A DNA stretch of 64,000 bases from positions 30,119,054-30,183,053 of the forward strand of contig OX326957.1 in the NCBI GenBank assembly GCA_946800325.1, read 5' to 3'. The notes beneath the pieces are model-generated. The model worked only from the letters and a program-made list of their open reading frames with translations, was not told the origin of the DNA and ran no database searches. The position numbers and the translations under genes were made by a program. Positions 40,501 through 52,860 of the stretch are shown piece by piece (positions within the stretch are counted from its first letter, which is position 1; every line of letters starts with the position of its first letter). The stretch comes from Luzula sylvatica. Taxonomy: Eukaryota > Streptophyta > Magnoliopsida > Poales > Juncaceae.

Positions 40501-43300
40501 AAATAACGTAATTTTGGACCATTTGAATCGTATCTCTCACTACACAACATTTCACCAAAATTTACAAACACTAAGAAAGTTTGTTTTTCGATTCAAAGTA
40601 ATCTGTTTAAGCTTTGGGGAGTTCAAATAATGTATTTTTAGATCATTTGAATCGTATCGTTTACTGCATAACAATTCACCAAAATTTACAAACACTAAGA
40701 AAGTTTGTTTTTCGATTGAAAACAATTTGTTTATGCTTTGGGGAGTTCAAATAACGTATTTTTAGATCATTCGAATCGTATCTTTTACTACATAACATTT
40801 CACCAAAATTTACAAACACTAGGAAAATTTGTTTTTCGATTCAAAACAATCTGTTTATGCTTTGGGGAGTTCAAATAACATATTTGTAGATCATTTGAAT
40901 CTTATCTTTTACTACATAACATTTCAACAAAATTTACGAACACTAAGAAAGTTTGTTTTTTGATTCAAAACAATCTGTTTATGCTTTGGGGAGTTCAAAT
41001 AACGTATTTTTAGATCATTTGAATCGTGTCTTTTACTACATAACATTTCAACAAAATTTACGAACATTAAGAAAGTTTGTTTTTCGATTCAAAACAATTT
41101 ATTTATGCTTTGGGGAGTTCAAATAACGTCTTTTTAGATCATTTGAATCGTATCTTTTACAACATAACATTTCACCAAAATTTACGAACACTAAGAAAGT
41201 TTGTTTTTCGATTGAAAACAATTTGTTTATGCTTTGGGGAGTTCAAATAACGTAATTTTAGACCATTTGAATCGTATCTTTTACTACATTACATTTCACC
41301 AAAATTTATAAACACTAAGAAAGTTTGTTTTTCGATTGAAAACAATTTGTTTATGCTTCGGGGAGTTCAAATAACTTATTTTTAGATCATTTGAATCATA
41401 TCTTTTACTACATAACATTTCACCAAAATTTACAAACACTAAGAAAGTTTGTTTTTCGATTCAAAACAATCTGTTTATGCTTTGGGGAGTTCAAATAACG
41501 TATTTTTAGATCATTTGAATCGTATCTTTTACAACATAACATTTCACCAAAATTTACAAACACAAAGAAAGTTTGTTTTTCGATTCAAAACAATTTGTTT
41601 ATGCTTTGGGGAGTTCAAATAACGTAATTTTGGACCATTTGAATCGTATCTCTCACTACACAACATTTCACCAAAATTTACAAACACTAAGAAAGTTTGT
41701 TTTTCGATTCAAAGTAATCTGTTTAGGCTTTGGGGAGTTCAAATAATGTATTTTTCGATCATTTGAATCGTATCGTTTACTGCATAACAATTCACCAAAA
41801 TTTACAAACACTAAGAAAGTTTGTTTTTCGATTCAAAACAATCTGTTTAGGCTTTGGGGAGTTCAAATAACGTATTTTTAGATCATTTGAATCGTGTCTT
41901 TTACTACATAACATTTCACCAAAATTTACAAACACTAAGAAAGTTTGTTTTTCGATTGAAATCAATTTGTTTATGATTTGGGGAGTTCAAATAACGTATT
42001 TTTAGATCATTTGAATCGTATCTTTTACTACATAACATTTCACCAAAATTTACAAACACTAGGAAAATTTGTTTTTCGATTCAAAACAATCTGTTTATGC
42101 TTTGGGGAGTTCAAATAACGTAATTTTAGACCATTTGAATCGTATCTTTTACTACATAACATTTCACCAAAATTTACAAACACAAAGAAACTTTGTTTTT
42201 CGATTCAAAACAATTTGTTTATGCTTTGGGGAGTTCAAATAACGTAATTTTGGACATTTGAATCGTATCTCTTACTACACAACATTTCACCAAAATTTAC
42301 AAACACTAAGAAAGTTTGTTTTTCGATTCAAAATAATTTTTTTATGCTTTGGGGAGTTCAAATAACATATTTTTAGATCATTTGAATCGTATCTTTTACT
42401 ACATAACATTTCACCAAAACTAACAAACACTAAGAAAGTTTGTTTTTCGATTCAAAACAATCTGTTTATGCTTTGGGGAGTTCAAATAACGTATTTTTAG
42501 ATCATTTGAATCGTATCTTTTTGTACCTAATATTTCACCAAAATTTACAAACACTAAGATAGTTTGTTTTTCGATTCAAACCAATTTGTTTATGCTTTGG
42601 GGAGTTCTAAGAACATATTTTTAGATCATTTGAATCGTATCTTTTACTACATAACTTTTCACCAAAATTTACAAACACTAAAGGAAGTTTTTTTTTCGTT
42701 TCAAAACAATTTGTTTATGCTTTGGGGAGTTCAAATAACGTAATTTTAGACCATTTGAATCGTATCTTTTACTACATAACATTTCACCAAAATTTACAAA
42801 CACTAAGAAAGTTTGTTTTTCGATTCAAAATAATTTTTCTATGCTTTGAGGAGTTCAAATAACATATTTTAGATCATTTGAATCGTATCTTCTACCACAT
42901 TACATTTCCCCAAATTTGACAAACACTAAGAAAGTTTGTTTTTCGATTCAAAACAATCTGTTTAGGCTTTGTGGAGTTCAAATAATGTATTTTTAGATCA
43001 TTTGAATCGTATCGTTTACTGCATAACAATTCACCAAAATTTACAAACACTAAGAAAGTTTGTTTTTCGATTCAAAACAATCTGTTTAGGCTTTGGGGAG
43101 TTCAAATAACGTATTTTTAGATCATTGGAATCGTGTCTTTTACTACATAACATTTCACCAAAATTTACAAACACGAAGAAAGTTTGTTTTTCGATTGAAA
43201 ACAATTTGTTTATGCTTTGGGGAGTTCAAATAACGTATTTTTAGATCATTCGAATCGTATCTTTTACTACATAACATTTCACCAAAATTTACAAACACTA
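40501..43300. repeat. Family-II satellite, 9/10-monomer period
   Basis: The aggaaaa monomers are at 40821, 42061 and 43300, spaced 1,240 and 1,239 bp (10 monomers). The private attcaaagtaatctg variant is at about 40591 and 41707, 1,116 bp apart (9 monomers). So units have gained or lost single monomers. Nothing but satellite was seen. Confidence 0.8.
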
Positions 43301-46300
43301 GGAAAACTTGTTTTTCGATTCAAAACAATCTGTTTATGCTTTGGGGAGTTCAAATAACTTATTTTTAGATCATTTGAATCGTATCTTTTACTACATAACA
43401 TTTCACCAAAATTTACGAACACTAAGAAAGTTTGTTTTTCGATTCAAAACAATTTGTTTATGCTTTGAGGAGTTCAAATAACGTAATTTTAGACCATTTG
43501 AATCGTATCTTTTACTACATAACATTTCACCAAAATTTACATACACTAAGAAAGTTTGTTTTTCGATTGAAAACAATTTGTTTATACTTTGGGGAGTTCA
43601 AATAACGTATTTTTAGATCATTTGAATCGTATCTTTTACTACATAACATTTCATCAAAATTTACAAACACTAAGAAAGTTTGTTTTTCGATTCAAAACAA
43701 TCTGTTTATGCTTTGGGGAGTTCAAATAACATATTTTTAGATCATTTGAATCGTATCTTTTACTACATAACATTTCACCAAAATTTACGAACACTACGAA
43801 AGTTCGTTTTTCGATTCAAAACTATTTGTTTATGCTTTGGGGAGTTCAGATAACGTAATTTTAGACCATTTGAATCGTATCTTTTCCTACATAACATTTC
43901 ACCAAAATTTACAAACACAAAGAAAGTTTGTTTTTCGATTCAAAACAATTTGTTTACGCTTTGGGGAGTTCAAATAACGTAATTTTGGACCATTTGAATT
44001 GTATCTCTTACTACACAACATTTCACCAAAATTTACAAACACTAAGAAAGTTTGTTTTTCGATTCAAAATAATAATTTTATGCTTTGGGGAGTTCAAATA
44101 ACATATTTTTAGACCATTTGAATCGTATCTTTTACTACATAACATTTCACCAAAATTTACAAACACTAAGAAAGTTTGTTTTTCGATTCAAAATAATTTG
44201 TTTATGCTTTGGGGAGTTCAAATAACGTATTTTTAGATCATTCGAATCGTATCTTTTACTACATAACATTTAACCAAAATTTACAAACACTAGGAAAACT
44301 TGTTTTTCGATTCAAAACAATCTGTTTATGCTTTGGGGAGTTCAAATAACTTATTTTTAGATCATTTGAATCGTATCTTTTACTACATAACATTTCACCA
44401 AAATTTACGAACACTAAGAAAGTTTGTTTTTCGATTCAAAACAATTTGTTTATGCTTTGAGGAGTTCAAATAACGTAATTTTAGACCATTTGAATCGTAT
44501 CTTTTACTACATAACATTTCACCAAAATTTACATACACTAAGAAAGTTTGTTTTTCGATTGAAAACAATTTGTTTATACTTTGGGGAGTGCAAATAACGT
44601 ATTTTTAGATCATTTGAATCGTATCTTTTACTACATAACATTTCATCAAAATTTACAAACACAAAGAAAGTTTGTTTTTCGATTCAAAACAATTTGTTTA
44701 CGCTTTGGGGAGTTCAAATAACGTAATTTTGGACCATTTGAATTGTATCTCTTACTACACAACATTTCACCAAAATTTACAAACACTAAGAAAGTTTGTT
44801 TTTCGATTCAAAATAATAATTTTATGCTTTGGGGAGTTCAAATAACATATTTTTAGACCATTTGAATCGTATCTTTTACTACATAACATTTCACCAAAAT
44901 TTACAAACACTAAGAAAGTTTGTTTTTCGATTCAAAATAATTTGTTTATGCTTTGGGGAGTTCAAATAACGTATTTTTAGATCATTCGAATCGTATCTTT
45001 TACTACATAACATTTCACCAAAATTTACAAACACTAGGAAAACTTGTTTTTCGATTCAAAACAATCTGTTTATGCTTTGGGGAGTTCAAATAACTTATTT
45101 TTAGATCATTTGAATCGTATCTTTTACTACATAACATTTCACCAAAATTTACGAACACTAAGAAAGTTTGTTTTTCGATTCAAAACAATTTGTTTATGCT
45201 TTGAGGAGTTCAAATAACGTAATTTTAGACCATTTGAATCGTATCTTTTACTACATAACATTTCACCAAAATTTACATACACTAAGAAAGTTTGTTTTTC
45301 GATTGAAAACAATTTGTTTATACTTTGGGGAGTTCAAATAACGTATTTTTAGATCATTTGAATCGTATCTTTTACTACATAACATTTCATCAAAATTTAC
45401 AAACACAAAGAAAGTTTGTTTTTCGATTCAAAACAATTTGTTTACGCTTTGGGGAGTTCAAATAACGTAATTTTGGACCATTTGAATTGTATCTCTTACT
45501 ACACAACATTTCACCAAAATTTACAAACACTAAGAAAGTTTGTTTTTCGATTCAAAATAATAATTTTATGCTTTGGGGAGTTCAAATAATATATTTTTAG
45601 ACCATTTGAATCGTATCTTTTACTACATAACATTTCACCAAAATTTACAAACACTAAGAAAGTTTGTTTTTCGATTCAAAATAATTTGTTTATGCTTTGG
45701 GGAGTTCAAATAACGTATTTTTAGATCATTCGAATCGTATCTTTTACTACATAACATTTCACCAAAATTTACAAACACTAGGAAAACTTGTTTTTCGATT
45801 CAAAACAATCTGTTTATGCTTTGGGGAGTTCAAATAACTTATTTTTAGATCATTTGAATCGTATCTTTTACTACATAACATTTCACCAAAATTTACGAAC
45901 ACTAAGAAAGTTTGTTTTTCGATTCAAAACAATTTGTTTATGCTTTGAGGAGTTCAAATAACGTAATTTTAGACCATTTGAATCGTATCTTTTACTACAT
46001 AACATTTCACCAAAATTTACATACACTAAGAAAGTTTGTTTTTCGATTAAAAACAATTTGTTTATACTTTGGGGAGTTCAAATAACGTATTTTTAGATCA
46101 TTTGAATCGTATCTTTTACTACATAACATTTCATCAAAATTTACAAACACTAAGAAAGTTTGTTTTTCGATTCAAAACAATCTGTTTATGCTTTGGGGAG
46201 TTCAAATAACATATTTTTAGATCATTTGAATCGTATCTTTTACTACATAACATTTCACCAAAATTTACGAACACTACGAAAGTTCGTTTTTCGATTCAAA

Positions 46301-46620
46301 ACTATTTGTTTATGCTTTGGGGAGTTCAGATAACATAATTTTAGACCATTTGAATCGTATCTTTTCCTACATAACATTTCACCAAAATTTACAAACACAA
46401 AGAAAGTTTGTTTTTCGATTCAAAACAATTTGTTTACGCTTTGGGGAGTTCAAATAACGTAATTTTGGACCATTTGAATTGTATCTCTTACTACACAACA
46501 TTTCACCAAAATTTACAAACACTAAGAAAGTTTGTTTTTCGATTCAAAATAATAATTTTATGCTTTGGGGAGTTCAAATAACATATTTTTAGACCATTTG
46601 AATCGTATCTTTTACTACAT
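43300..46620. repeat. 6/8-monomer higher-order repeat (744 and 992 bp)
   Basis: The aggaaaacttg monomer is at 43300, 44292, 45036 and 45780, giving spacings of 992, 744 and 744 bp. The ttacgct monomer is at 43954, 44698, 45442 and 46434, giving 744, 744 and 992. The 8-monomer form differs from the 6-monomer form by two extra monomers, including the acgaacactacg type. The 6-monomer units share nearly all other bases, including gaattgtatctc and aataataattttatg, so this is the most regular short higher-order repeat in the window. Confidence 0.87.
43787..43807. other. Dyad variant with both arms changed: acgaac-N9-gttcgt
   Basis: Here the short dyad reads acgaac (43787-43792) and gttcgt (43802-43807), still perfectly complementary although both arms differ from the usual acaaac and gtttgt. 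Further copies have left arms at about 46267, 46639, 47876, 50229, 51963, 53695, 55801, 57535 and 59394. All also carry ctacgaa in the spacer and aaactatttg downstream, so they descend from one monomer. Many other family-II monomers have acgaac with an unchanged gtttgt (for example about 35,359, 36,475 and 43,427). Confidence 0.8.
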
Positions 46621-48157
46621 AACATTTCACCAAAATTTACGAACACTACGAAAGTTCGTTTTTCGATTCAAAACTATTTGTTTATGCTTTGGGGAGTTCT
46701 AAGAACATATTTTTAGATCATTTGAATCGTATCTTTTACTACATAACTTTTCACCAAAATTTACAAACACTAAGGAAGTTTGTTTTTCGTTTCAAAACAA
46801 TTTGTTTATGCTTTGGGGAGTTCAAATAACGTAATTTTAGACCATTTGAATCGTATCTTTTACTACGTAACATTTCACCAAAATTTACAAACACTAAGAA
46901 AGTTTGTTTTTCGATTCAAAATAATTTTTCTATGCTTTGAGGAGTTCAAATAACATATTTTAGATCATTTGAATCGTATCTTCTACCACATTACATTTCC
47001 CCAAATTTGACAACCACTAAGAAAGTTTGTTTTTCGATTCAAAACAATCTGTTTAGGCTTTGTGGAGTTCAAATAAGGTATTTTTAGATCATTTGAATCC
47101 TATCGTTTACTGCATAACCATTCACCAAAATTTACAAACACTAAGAAAATTTGTTTTTCGATTCAAAACAATCTGTTTAGGCTTTGGGGAGTTCAAATAA
47201 CGTATTTTTAGATCATTTGAATCGTGTCTTTTACTACATAACATTTCACCAAAATTTACAAACACGAAGAAAGTTTGTTTTTCGATTGAAAACAATTTGT
47301 TTATGCTTTGGGGAGTTCAAATAACGTATTTTTAGATCATTCGAATCGTATCTTTTACTACATAACATTTCACAAAAATTTACAAACACTAGGAAAACTT
47401 GTTTTTCGATTCAAAACAATCTGTTTATGCTTTGGGGAGTTCAAATAACTTATTTTTAGATCATTTGAATCGTATCTTTTACTACATAACGTTTCACCAA
47501 AATTTACGAACACTAAGAAAGTTTGTTTTTCGATTCAAAACAATTTGTTTATGCTTTGGGGAGTTCAAATAACAATTTTAGACCCTTTGAATCGTATCTT
47601 TTACTACATAACATTTCACCAAAATTTACAAACACTAAGAAAGTTTGTTTTTCGATTGAAAACAATTTGTTTATACTTTGGGGAGTTCAAATAACGTATT
47701 TTTAGATCATTTGAATCGTATCTTTTACAACATAACATTTCACCAAAATTTACAAACACAAAGAAAGTTTGTTTTTCGATTCAAAACAATTTGTTTATTC
47801 TTTGGGGAGTTCAAATAACGTATTTTTAGATCATTTGAATCGTATCTTTTGCTACATAACATTTCACCAAAATTTACGAACACTACGAAAGTTCGTTTTT
47901 CGATTCAAAACTATTTGTTTATGCTTTGCGGAGTTCAAATAACGTAATTTTTGACCATTTGAATCGTATCTTTTACTACATAACATTTCACCAAAATTTA
48001 CAAACACAAAGAAAGTTTGTTTTTCGATTCAAAACAATTTGTTTATGCTTTGGGGAGTTCAAATAACGTAATTTTGGACCATTTGAATCGTATCTCTTAC
48101 TACAGAACATTTCACAAAAATTTAGAAACACTGAGAAAGTTTGTTTTTCGATTCAAA

Positions 48158-48167
48158 TTTTTTTTTT
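48158..48167. repeat. Long T run in the variable pocket
   Basis: The variable pocket of this monomer is replaced by a run of 10 T. The equivalent monomer in the second super-copy has 11 T (53977-53987), and sister monomers near 50,512 and 56,084 have about 10. The one-base difference explains why the super-repeat offset is 5,819 bp before it and 5,820 bp after it. Homopolymer length is prone to sequencing error. Confidence 0.75.
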
Positions 48168-49052
48168 ATGCTTTGGGGAGTTCAAATAACATATTTTTAG
48201 ACCATTTGAATCGTATCTTTTACTACATAACATTTCACCAAAACTTACAAACACTAAGAAAGTTTGTTTTTCGATTCAAAACAATCGGTTTATGCTTTGG
48301 GGAGTTCAAATAACATATTTTTAGATCATTTGAATCGTATCTTTTTGTACCTAAAATTTCACCAAAATTTGCAAACACTAAGATAGTTTCTTTTTCGATT
48401 CAAACCAATTTGTTTATGCTTTGGGGAGTTCTAAGAACATATTTTTAGATCATTTGAATCGTATCTTTTACTACATAACTTTTCACCAAAATTTACAAAC
48501 ACTAAGGAAGTTTGTTTTTCGTTTCAAAACAATTTGTTTATGCTTTGGGGAGTTCAAATAACGTAATTTTAGACCATTTCAATCGTATCTTTTACTACTA
48601 ATATTTCACCAAAATTTACAAACACTAAGAAAGTTTGTTTTTCGATTCAAAATAATTTTTCTATGCTTTGAGGAGTACAAATAACATATTTTAGATCATT
48701 TGAATCGTATCTTCTACCACATTACATTTCCCCAAATTTGACAAACACTAAGAAAGTTTGTTTTTCGATTCAAAACAATCTGTTTAGGCTTTGTGGAGTT
48801 AAAATAATGTATTTTTAGATCATTTGAATCGTATCGTTTACTGCATAACCATTCACCAAAATTTACAAACACTAAGAAAGTTTGTTTTTCGATTCAAAAC
48901 AATCTGTTTAGGCTTTGGGGAGTTCAAATAACGTATTTTTAGATCATTTGAATCGTGTCTTTTACTACATAACATTTCACCAAAATTTACAAACACGAAG
49001 AAAGTTTGTTTTTCGATTGAAAACAATTTGTTTATGCTTTGGGGAGTTCAAA

Positions 49053-49548
49053 TAACGTATTTTTAGATCATTCGAATCGTATCTTTTACTACATAACATT
49101 TCACCAAAATTTACAAACACTAGGAAAACTTGTTTTTCGATTCAAAACAATCTGTTTATGCTTTGGGGAGTTCAAATAACTTATTTTTAGATCATTTGAA
49201 TCGTATCTTTTACTACATAACATTTCACCAAAATTTACAAACACTAAGAAAGTTTGTTTTTCGATTCAAAACAATTTGTTTATGCTTTGGGGAGTTCAAA
49301 TAACGTATTTTTAGATCATTCGAATCGTATCTTTTACTACATAACATTTCACCAAAATTTACAAACACTAGGAAAACTTGTTTTTCGATTCAAAACAATC
49401 TGTTTATGCTTTGGGGAGTTCAAATAACTTATTTTTAGATCATTTGAATCGTATCTTTTACTACATAACATTTCACCAAAATTTACAAACACTAAGAAAG
49501 TTTGTTTTTCGATTCAAAACAATTTGTTTATGCTTTGGGGAGTTCAAA
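49053..49548. repeat. 2-monomer (248 bp) tandem duplication
   Basis: The pair of monomers with attcgaatcg then aggaaaacttg occurs twice in succession, with aggaaaa at 49122 and 49370. The matching second super-copy has it once (54942). This one event accounts for the drop in super-repeat offset from 5,820 to 5,572 bp. Confidence 0.88.
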
Positions 49549-52500
49549 TAAAATAATTTTAGACCATTTGAATCGTCTCTTTTACTACATAACATTTCAC
49601 CAAAATTTACATACACTAAGAAAGTTTGTTTTTCGATTGAAAACAATTTGTTTATACTTTGGGGAGTTCAAATAACGTATTTTTAGATCATTTGAATCGT
49701 ATCTTTTACTACATAACATTTCATCAAAATTTACAAACACAAAGAAAGTTTGTTTTTCGATTCAAAACCATTTGTTTATGCTTTGGGCTGTTCAAATAAC
49801 GTAATTTTGGACCATTTGAATCGTATCTCTTACTACACAACATTTCACCAAAATTTACAAACACTAAGAAAGTTTGTTTTTCGATTCAAAATAATCAGTT
49901 TAGGCTTCGGGGAGTTCAAATAACGTATTTTTAGATCATTTGAATCGTATCGTTTACTGCATAACAATTCACCAAAATTTACAAACACATAGAAAGTTTG
50001 TTTTTCGATTCAAAACAATCTGTTTAGGCTTTGGGGAGTTCAAATAACGTATTTTTATATCATTTGAATCGTGTCTTTTACTACATAACATTTCACCAAA
50101 ATTTACAAACACTAAGAAAGTTTGTTTTTCGATTGAAATCAATTTGTTTATGCTTTGGGGAGTTCAAATAACGTATTTTTAGATCATTTGAATCGTATCT
50201 TTTACTACATAACATTTCACCAAAATTTACGAACACTACGAAAGTTCGTTTTTCGATTCAAAACTATTTGTTTATGCTTTGGGGAGTTCAAATAACGTAA
50301 TTTTTGACCATTTGAATCGTATCTTTCACTACATAACATTTCACCAAAATTTACAAACACAAAGAAAGTTTGTTTTTCGATTCAAAACAATTTGTTTATG
50401 CTTTGGGGAGTTCAAATAACGTAATTTTGGACCATTTGAATCGTATCTCTTACTACAGAACATTTCACAAAAATTTACAAACACTAAGAAAGTTTGTTTT
50501 TCGATTCAAAATTTTTTTTTTATGCTTTGGGGAGTTCAAATAACATATTTTTAGACCATTTGAATCGTATCTTTTACTACATAACATTTCACCAAAACTT
50601 ACAAACACTAAGAAAGTTTGTTTTTCGATTCAAAACAATCGGTTTATGCTTTGGGGAGTTCAAATAACATATTTTTAGATCATTTGAATCGTATCTTTTT
50701 GTACCTAAAATTTCACCAAAATTTACAAACACTAAGATAGTTTGTTTTTCGATTCAAACCAATTTGTTTATGCTTTGGGGAGTTCTAAGAACATATTTTT
50801 AGATCATTTGAATCGTATCTTTTACTACATAACTTTTCACCAAAATTTACAAACACTAAGGAAGTTTGTTTTTCGTTTCAAAACAATTTGTTTATGCTTT
50901 GGGGAGTTCAAATAACGTAATTTTAGACCATTTGAATCGTATCTTTTACTACTAACATTTCACCAAAATTTACAAACACTAAGAAAGTTTGTTTTTCGAT
51001 TCAAAATAATTTTTCTATGCATTGAGGAGTTCAAATAACATATTTTAGATCATTTGAATCGTATCTTCTACCACATTACATTTCCCCAAATTTGACAAAC
51101 ACTAAGAAAGTTTGTTTTTCGATTCAAAACAATTTGTTTATGCTTTGGGGAGTTCAAATAACATAATTTTAGACCATTTGAATCGTCTCTTTTACTACAT
51201 AACATTTCACCAAAATTTACATACACTAAGAAAGTTTGTTTTTCGATTGAAAACAATTTGTTTATACTTTGGGGAGTTCAAATAACGTATTTTTAGATCA
51301 TTTGAATCGTATCTTTTACTACATAACATTTCATCAAAATTTACAAACACTAAGAAAGTTTGTTTTTCGATTCAAAACAATCTGTTTATGCTTTGGGGAG
51401 TTCAAATAACGTATTTTTAGATCATTTGAATCGTATCTTTTACAACATAACATTTCACCAAAATTTACAAACACAAAGAAAGTTTGTTTTTCGATTCGAA
51501 ACAATTTGTTTATGCTTTGGGCTGTTCAAATATCGTAATTTTGGACCATTTGAATCGTATCTCTTACTACACAACATTTCACCAAAATTTACAAACACTA
51601 AGAAAGTTTGTTTTTCGATTCAAAATAATCAGTTTAGGCTTCGGGGAGTTCAAATAACGTATTTTTAGATCATTTGAATCGTATCGTTTACTGCATAACA
51701 ATTCACCAAAATTTACAAACACTAAGAAAGTTTGTTTTTCGATTCAAAACAATCTGTTTAGGCTTTGGGGAGTTCAAATAACGTATTTTTAAATAATTTG
51801 AATCGTGTCTTTTACTATATAACATTTCACCAAAATTTACAAACACTAAGAAAGTTTGTTTTTCGATTGAAATCAATTTGTTTATGCTTTGGGGAGTTCA
51901 AATAACGTATTTTTAGATCATTTGAATCGTATCTTTTACTACATAACATTTCACCAAAATTTACGAACACTACGAAAGTTCGTTTTTCGATTCAAAACTA
52001 TTTGTTTATGCTTTGGGGAGTTCAAATAACGTAATTTTTGACCATTTGAATCGTATCTTTTACTACATAACATTTCACCAAAATTTACAAACACAAAGAA
52101 AGTTTGTTTTTCGATTCAAAACAATTTGTTTATGCTTTGGGGAGTTCAAATAACGTAATTTTGGACCATTTGAATCGTATCTCTTACTACACAACATTTC
52201 AAAAAAATTTACAAACACTAAGAAAGTTTGTTTTTCGATTCAAAAATTTTTTCTTATGCTTTGGGGAGTTCAAATAACATATTTTTAGACCATTTGAATC
52301 GTATCTTTTACTACATAACATTTCACCAAAACTTACAAACACTAAGAAAGTTTGTTTTTCGATTCAAAACAATCGGTTTATGCTTTGGGGAGTTCAAATA
52401 ACATATTTTTAGATCATTTGAATCGTATCTTTTTGTACCTAAAATTTCACCAAAATTTGCAAACACTAAGATAGTTTCTTTTTCGATTCAAACCAATTTG

Positions 52501-52860
52501 TTTATGCTTTGGGGAGTTCTAAGAACATATTTTTAGATCATTTGAATCGTATCTTTTACTACATAACTTTTCACCAAAATTTACAAACACTAAGGAAGTT
52601 TGTTTTTCGTTTCAAAACAATTTGTTTATGCTTTGGGGAGTTCAAATAACGTAATTTTAGACCATTTCAATCGTATCTTTTACTACTAATATTTCACCAA
52701 AATTTACAAACACTAAGAAAGTTTGTTTTTCGATTCAAAATAATTTTTCTATGCTTTGAGGAGTACAAATAACATATTTTAGATCATTTGAATCGTATCT
52801 TCTACCACATTACATTTCCCCAAATTTGACAAACACTAAGAAAGTTTGTTTTTCGATTCA

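Larger units (their letters stand above)
46621..52860. repeat. Family-II super-repeat, first copy
   Basis: About 47.08-52.33 kb is repeated about 5.6-5.8 kb later. The offset is 5,819-5,820 bp up to the dimer duplication at 49.1 kb and 5,572 bp after it. Matching rare marks are cacaaaaatttac with aggaaaacttg (about 47,372/53,191), caaataacaatttt (about 47,566/53,385), tttgcaaacac (about 48,368/54,188), acacatagaaag (about 49,985/55,557) and aaatatcgtaa (about 51,527/57,099). It holds only satellite. Confidence 0.85.
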
